Below, piece by piece: positions 32,117 to 36,216 of a stretch of DNA of 36,216 bases. A model generated the notes under the pieces. That model did no database searches, had not been told where the DNA came from, and worked only from the letters and a program-made list of their open reading frames with translations. Position numbers and translations under genes: made by a program. Every line of letters starts with the position of its first letter. Position 1 is the stretch's first letter. The stretch comes from Planctomycetota bacterium (GTDB lineage Bacteria > Planctomycetota > UBA1135 > GCA-002686595), in assembly GCA_027083445.1 (NCBI GenBank), contig JALWOP010000450.1, forward strand, positions 1 to 36,216, in the 5' to 3' direction.

Positions 32117-34477
32117 TCAGTCAGCGATGACTTCACCGTTGATGACGGCGGGCGGGTCGGTGACCGTGGGCTTGGTGCCGATGGCCGGTGTTTCGTAGAT
32201 GGCATCGGTCGGCAGGGTCAGGGCACTGGCATCCGTGATGTCCAAGGTCGGCGATCCAGCCGGATCCTCCTGCAAAACGCGCTCGATTTCGATGCCTCGG
32301 ACGACGTACTCCACGCCCGTCGGGCCCATCAGCGTGCCATCGGCCATGCTGAAGACGGGATACCAGCGATCCTCGTTCCCGTCGCCGTCCAGGTCGACTC
32401 CCTCGGAGGGAATCCCAAAGAGGTCGCCGGGACCATTGTACTGGAGCACGTACTTCTGACCGTCGTAGGTGCTGTCACCATTGCGGTCATTGGCGGTGGT
32501 GTGGGTGTAGAGGATTTGGATGGGCGGATCGAATTCGACCGGGGTTCCCGTGGAATCCTCAACCGCGGCGAGCTGGTTCCACGAGTTGGCTCCGGTCTCG
32601 TAGACATAGAACACATTGACGTTCCAGATATCCCAGACATTGGTCAGTCCTGTCAGGTCCTCCACGAGGGGACCGCTACGCATACCCCAGGTATAGGGAC
32701 CGGTACCGGGAACGACGCCATCCGCGAGGCCAACCTGAGTCAGGACCGAACCATCGTGGTTCGCGTCGTAGTAGAGCGTCAAGTCATTCTCTCCGAACCG
32801 GTACATGTGAGCATTCGCCACTGTGGTGTCTACGGCGTCCGGGAGATAGATGTTCCCCGCTTCCGCATCCGCCTGGGTAATGCCGCTGTCCAGGCACTCG
32901 ACGAGACCGTAGAGGTCGACATACCCTCCGCTCGCGTTCAGTAGCAGATCGCTACCACCCGTAACGAACTCCTGCTCGAAGTAGGTGACGAACGAATCGC
33001 CGTCGACGTAGGTCACGGGGCCGCCTAGGGCATCACTCCACATGTTGAGATAGCCTCCGGCCAGAGCCGGATCGATGACGGTCGGAGGAGTGATGGGATC
33101 CCAGGTTTCGGTCACGGTGTTCCAGATCTCGATGCGCCGGAAGTCGACACCATCGTGGTCCACGTGCAGTGAATCGCCGTTCTCCCACCACTGCAGCACC
33201 TGACCGGCCAGATCGGTGAGGGGCAGGCTCTCGCGCGTGTTCTTGATCAGCTTTCCGGGCGCCTTGACGACGGTATAGACCTCTCCGTCCATGGCGCTCT
33301 GGTCGTCGCGGGTGATCGTGTCGCCGTTACTGACGGTAACTCCGTCGGGTACCCACATCCCCCAGTATCCGATCCAGCCGTACTCACCACTTGCGGTTCG
33401 GAATCCAAACCCCGAGTTGTTTTCCACCTGGTTACCGGTCTCTGCATCGTAGAGGTTATAGCGGAAGACCCGATCGAGATAGGTGTCTCGACTGAGGGTG
33501 ACCGTCGTTCCGGGAACTCCGTCGAGGATCGGGCGACGTTGGACGTGGGTCGCATCGAAGACGACCTCCCAATCCTCGCTCACCTTGCCGGAGTCACCGC
33601 TACCGAAGTTCTCCCTGTGGGACCGCGAGATCCTGGCGGCACCCGAAGACTGATCCGGACGCATCTCGACGGCGATAGCGCCGAGCCAAGACGTATCCCC
33701 GGGGTTCGTGTGCGCGGCATCGACGTCACCAAACTTCTCGTAGAACTGGAAGCCCACGTTCCCCGAATTAGCCGGAGTCGTGCGCAGTCCTCCGTGCATT
33801 CCGGGGTCACTGGCGATGGACGAGTAGTCCGTCGGCGCGGCAAAGGAAAGCTCGAAGGCACCGAAGGGGTCTGTGCTGGAAACTCCCTTGGAAAGATCCA
33901 TCTTTCCGTAGATCAGACTCCCCCCACCCGGAGGACTATCACTGAGGGGGATCCACATCTTGACGATCTCGTCGGCGGTCGCAGAGGCCCGGCTCGAGTT
34001 GACGGTGTACAGAGCAAACTGCGTCGCTCCGCTGGCGGACTGACCGGTCGAGGAATCGTCCTCACTGCCGTTGTTACAGAGGGATTCGTCCACGAGTGCC
34101 GTGTAGTTGCCCTCGTTGACCATATCCGGGTAGGCCGTCATCGAGGTCAAGCACAGGATCAAGTTGATCGTGTCGAGAGACTCCATCGACGGGTCATAGA
34201 TGTAGAGGTTGGCTTCGTCCTGGACGTAGTCGGAACCCGGAGGGTAGTTCCCGGCACCGGGTGACCCGTTCCCGGTGTCACCATCGGAGGCGCCGCCTCC
34301 TCCGGAAGCGGTGTCGTCGGCCGTGACGACACTCACCTGGCTGGGGCCGGCCAGGCCCGAGACGGAAGTGGGAGCGGTTGAACCACCGCCGCCGCTGCAA
34401 GCGGCAAGGCCCGCTGCGCCCGCGAGGAGGGCGAGAGCCGGGACGAGGGAATGGGCGGGGAAAGAGGGGATACGCAT
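32117..34477 (-). CDS. large lipoprotein of unknown function
   Basis: This lipoprotein has 786 residues. The ATG at 34477 begins a signal peptide ending in a lipobox (ALALLAGAAGLAAC, then SGGGGS), so the frame's 20 upstream codons are ignored. A Gly/Ser/Thr/Asp-rich low-complexity linker follows. The body is acidic and beta-rich (YIYDPSMESLDTINLILCL, TQFALYTVNSSRASA). Several Asp-rich stretches resemble calcium loops: DANHDGS, DRNGDSTYD and DLDGDGNEDRW. I do not recognise the family; it is probably a surface protein of a type seen in several Gram-negative phyla. A strong hairpin follows the gene. Confidence 0.8.
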   Translation of the reverse strand: MRIPSFPAHSLVPALALLAGAAGLAACSGGGGSTAPTSVSGLAGPSQVSVVTADDTASGGGGASDGDTGNGSPGAGNYPPGSDYVQDEANLYIYDPSMESLDTINLILCLTSMTAYPDMVNEGNYTALVDESLCNNGSEDDSSTGQSASGATQFALYTVNSSRASATADEIVKMWIPLSDSPPGGGSLIYGKMDLSKGVSSTDPFGAFELSFAAPTDYSSIASDPGMHGGLRTTPANSGNVGFQFYEKFGDVDAAHTNPGDTSWLGAIAVEMRPDQSSGAARISRSHRENFGSGDSGKVSEDWEVVFDATHVQRRPILDGVPGTTVTLSRDTYLDRVFRYNLYDAETGNQVENNSGFGFRTASGEYGWIGYWGMWVPDGVTVSNGDTITRDDQSAMDGEVYTVVKAPGKLIKNTRESLPLTDLAGQVLQWWENGDSLHVDHDGVDFRRIEIWNTVTETWDPITPPTVIDPALAGGYLNMWSDALGGPVTYVDGDSFVTYFEQEFVTGGSDLLLNASGGYVDLYGLVECLDSGITQADAEAGNIYLPDAVDTTVANAHMYRFGENDLTLYYDANHDGSVLTQVGLADGVVPGTGPYTWGMRSGPLVEDLTGLTNVWDIWNVNVFYVYETGANSWNQLAAVEDSTGTPVEFDPPIQILYTHTTANDRNGDSTYDGQKYVLQYNGPGDLFGIPSEGVDLDGDGNEDRWYPVFSMADGTLMGPTGVEYVVRGIEIERVLQEDPAGSPTLDITDASALTLPTDAIYETPAIGTKPTVTDPPAVINGEVIAD

Positions 34478-34650
34478 AGATAGCAGGGAAATGCTGAAAA
34501 GGGGAACAGGAACCTCCACTGGGTTCCGCTTTCCCACTCCCTTCGGATGGGCCCTCCGGAGACCTGAAGTTCACCATGCCGTTCGGGCTTCCGCGCCCCG
34601 ATCTCCATTCGAGATCGGAGTACGAGAGGACCCTGCCGCGCGGAGTTCGC

Positions 34651-36216
34651 TCAGGCCTCTTCGAAGAACTGGCGCCAAACCGCCTCCGCCGGAGGCGGCG
34701 TCAAGAGGCTCCCCAGAATCAGGGCCGCTACCGAGGTCAAAGCCGCCGGGAAGGTCGGCTCGGAAAAGAAGGGGCCGAAGGTCCTTGGATCGAAGAGATC
34801 CCCAAGCCAGCCATGCCCCCAGGTCCAGAGGATCGTCACTCCGGCTCCGCCGAGGATCGAGAGCAGGGCGCCGGTCGCCGTGGCCCGCTTCCAAAGGAAG
34901 GCCGCCAGGAGGGCCGGCGTGATCGAAGCTCCGTAGATGTTGTAGGCGGTGAAGGCCGCGTCGAGGATGGTCTTGAACTGACTGACGAGCAGGTACGCGA
35001 CGGCCCCGAGAACAAGGACGAGAACACGGCTCACCAGCAGGATCGAGCGCTCCGTCGCCTGGGGAACGAGGCGCTGGTAGACGTCGCGGGTCAGGTTGGT
35101 CGCCGGGATGAGCAGGAAAGAGTCGGCGGTCGAGACGATGATGGCCATCATCGTGCCCACCAGGAGCAGGCCCAAGAGCAGGGGGAGCCCATGGAGCGCG
35201 ATGGTGGGAATGATCGATTCGGTCCCGTTCTTGAAAGCGTCCAAGGCCTCGGCAGGACTGCCTCCGCCGGCGAGGACCGCATCCCGGGCCTGGCCGGCAA
35301 CGTCGGGCAGGAGCTGCTGCCCTGTCGCCACGGCACCGGTCAGACCCAGGAAGGAAACGGCGGACTCGAGGACGACGACCCCCAGCACCCAGAAGAAGAC
35401 CGCCTTGCGGGCAGCCCCCCCGTTGCGTGCACTGAAGATACGCTGATACATGTTCGCATCCCCGAGCAGGAGCAGCATCGTGGGCACGAAGTAGCTCAAG
35501 GCCAGCACCGGGCCCGAACTGGAACCACTACGTTCATCCGCCCAGTGGCCCCACAGGCTCCAGTTCCCTGCCGCTTGTGCGGCGTGAACGACCTCGTCGA
35601 CACCTCCGACCTGATAGACCATGTAGGCCAGGGCGGCCAGGGTGCCGATCGTCATCAAGACACCGTTGACCACATCGGTGTAGACCACGGAGAACATGCC
35701 CGCGAGCACGGTGTAGGCAATGGCGAAGACCGCCGTGATGATGATGCCGACCTGCATGGAGATCTGGCCATCGGTGATGATCTCGAGCACCTTGCCCCCA
35801 CCCCGAAACTGATACGAAACGATCGTCAAGTAGGCGACAACGGTCGTCAGCATCGCTAGAAAGGCCGCCAGCGAGCCGTAGCGGGCCTGGAAGATGTCGG
35901 GGATGGTGACCTTGCCGAAGTTGCGAATGCGGCGGGCGATGAAGAAGACCAAGAGGATCCCGAGCCACGCTCCGCCGCTGGACCAAAGCCCCGCGGGTCC
36001 GTTGCGGTAGCCCAAGCCCGCCCCACTGAACAGGGAGCCGCTCCCGATCCACGTCGCGAGCAGACTGCCCACGAGGATGTACCAGGGCAGGGTGCGTCCC
36101 GCGACCATGAAGTCATCGCTGCCCTGGACCGAACGAGTCTTGTAGACGCCGACGCCGACCAGTGCGATCAGGTAGGCGAAGATGAAGGCTAGGTGGAGGT
36201 GGGAGGAGGCGGCGAT
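34651..36216 (-). CDS. sodium:solute symporter family protein (5' partial)
   Basis: This polytopic transporter is open to the window end; the 521 residues seen include the 36 codons before the first ATG (36108), which read as the end of helix 1 and the next loop (FIFAYLIALVGVGVYKTRSV, then QGSDDFMVAGRTLPW). This loop and ATWIGSGSLFSGAGLGYRNG are characteristic of the SSS family near its first sodium site. About thirteen hydrophobic segments follow, with IVSTADSFLLIPATNLTRDVY as the usual conserved stretch around helix 8. The substrate is not evident. The true start lies beyond 36216. Confidence 0.92.
   Translation of the reverse strand: MAASSHLHLAFIFAYLIALVGVGVYKTRSVQGSDDFMVAGRTLPWYILVGSLLATWIGSGSLFSGAGLGYRNGPAGLWSSGGAWLGILLVFFIARRIRNFGKVTIPDIFQARYGSLAAFLAMLTTVVAYLTIVSYQFRGGGKVLEIITDGQISMQVGIIITAVFAIAYTVLAGMFSVVYTDVVNGVLMTIGTLAALAYMVYQVGGVDEVVHAAQAAGNWSLWGHWADERSGSSSGPVLALSYFVPTMLLLLGDANMYQRIFSARNGGAARKAVFFWVLGVVVLESAVSFLGLTGAVATGQQLLPDVAGQARDAVLAGGGSPAEALDAFKNGTESIIPTIALHGLPLLLGLLLVGTMMAIIVSTADSFLLIPATNLTRDVYQRLVPQATERSILLVSRVLVLVLGAVAYLLVSQFKTILDAAFTAYNIYGASITPALLAAFLWKRATATGALLSILGGAGVTILWTWGHGWLGDLFDPRTFGPFFSEPTFPAALTSVAALILGSLLTPPPAEAVWRQFFEEA

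Overview
The window is high-GC bacterial chromosome, densely coded on both strands, with no gap between genes longer than about 220 bases. The gene families point to Planctomycetota (inference). They include a PVC-type membrane-bound dehydrogenase/cytochrome c with NPCBM and 3-keto-disaccharide hydrolase domains, a TIGR03790 surface protein with a cysteine-bearing C-terminal module, DUF1579, HEAT/VWA secreted proteins, and many signal peptides and lipoboxes. I see no rRNA, tRNA, CRISPR array, phage, integrase or transposase. It reads as ordinary chromosome with several unusual genes.

Layout. 1-1049 (+): alpha/beta-hydrolase/OsmC fusion, cut by the window start. 1059-8068 (-): a run with an M1 (leukotriene-A4-hydrolase type) aminopeptidase lipoprotein, a dimethylargininase-like enzyme with altered active-site residues, a two-domain M16 protease, and then a VWA protein. 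8112-10763 (+): a tandem duplication of about 1.33 kb carrying two paralogous envelope proteins of unknown function. 10807-12399 (-): MFS transporter. 12609-16275 (+): TIGR03790 protein and a secreted amidohydrolase. 16438-17435 (+): a zinc-ribbon membrane protein overlapping, by ATGA, a YtxJ-type bacilliredoxin whose active-site Cys codon is an in-frame TGA. 17541-21404 (-): DUF1579 protein, class V aminotransferase, a small orphan protein and a HEAT protein. 21555-23753 (-): DPP-IV type peptidase, divergent from the 1288-residue dehydrogenase/HEAT/NPCBM/cytochrome c/keto-sugar hydrolase fusion (23829-27695, +). 27696-30544 (-): four overlapping genes (DUF2752, GYF_2, one-TM protein, CPBP protease). 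30619-31899 (-): PilT. 32117-34477 (-): large lipoprotein. 34651-36216 (-): sodium/solute symporter, cut by the window end.

Main result. The gene at 17097-17435 is best explained as a selenoprotein. The TGA (17190-17192) sits exactly where the YtxJ family has its redox Cys, homology runs on in frame on both sides, and a strong hairpin (17205-17235) follows at a distance typical of bacterial SECIS elements. I cannot tell from this window whether the Sec machinery is present or whether a Sec form of this family has already been described.

Other themes. Several genes have a TANNNT-like hexamer only 6-8 bases before the start codon, as expected for leaderless mRNAs. Peptide degradation is well represented (M1, M16, S9, CPBP), with a dimethylargininase-like gene inside the M1-M16 operon. 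Start codons were often moved inward from the longest open frame to the ATG that begins a signal peptide or lipobox, or that overlaps the preceding stop codon.
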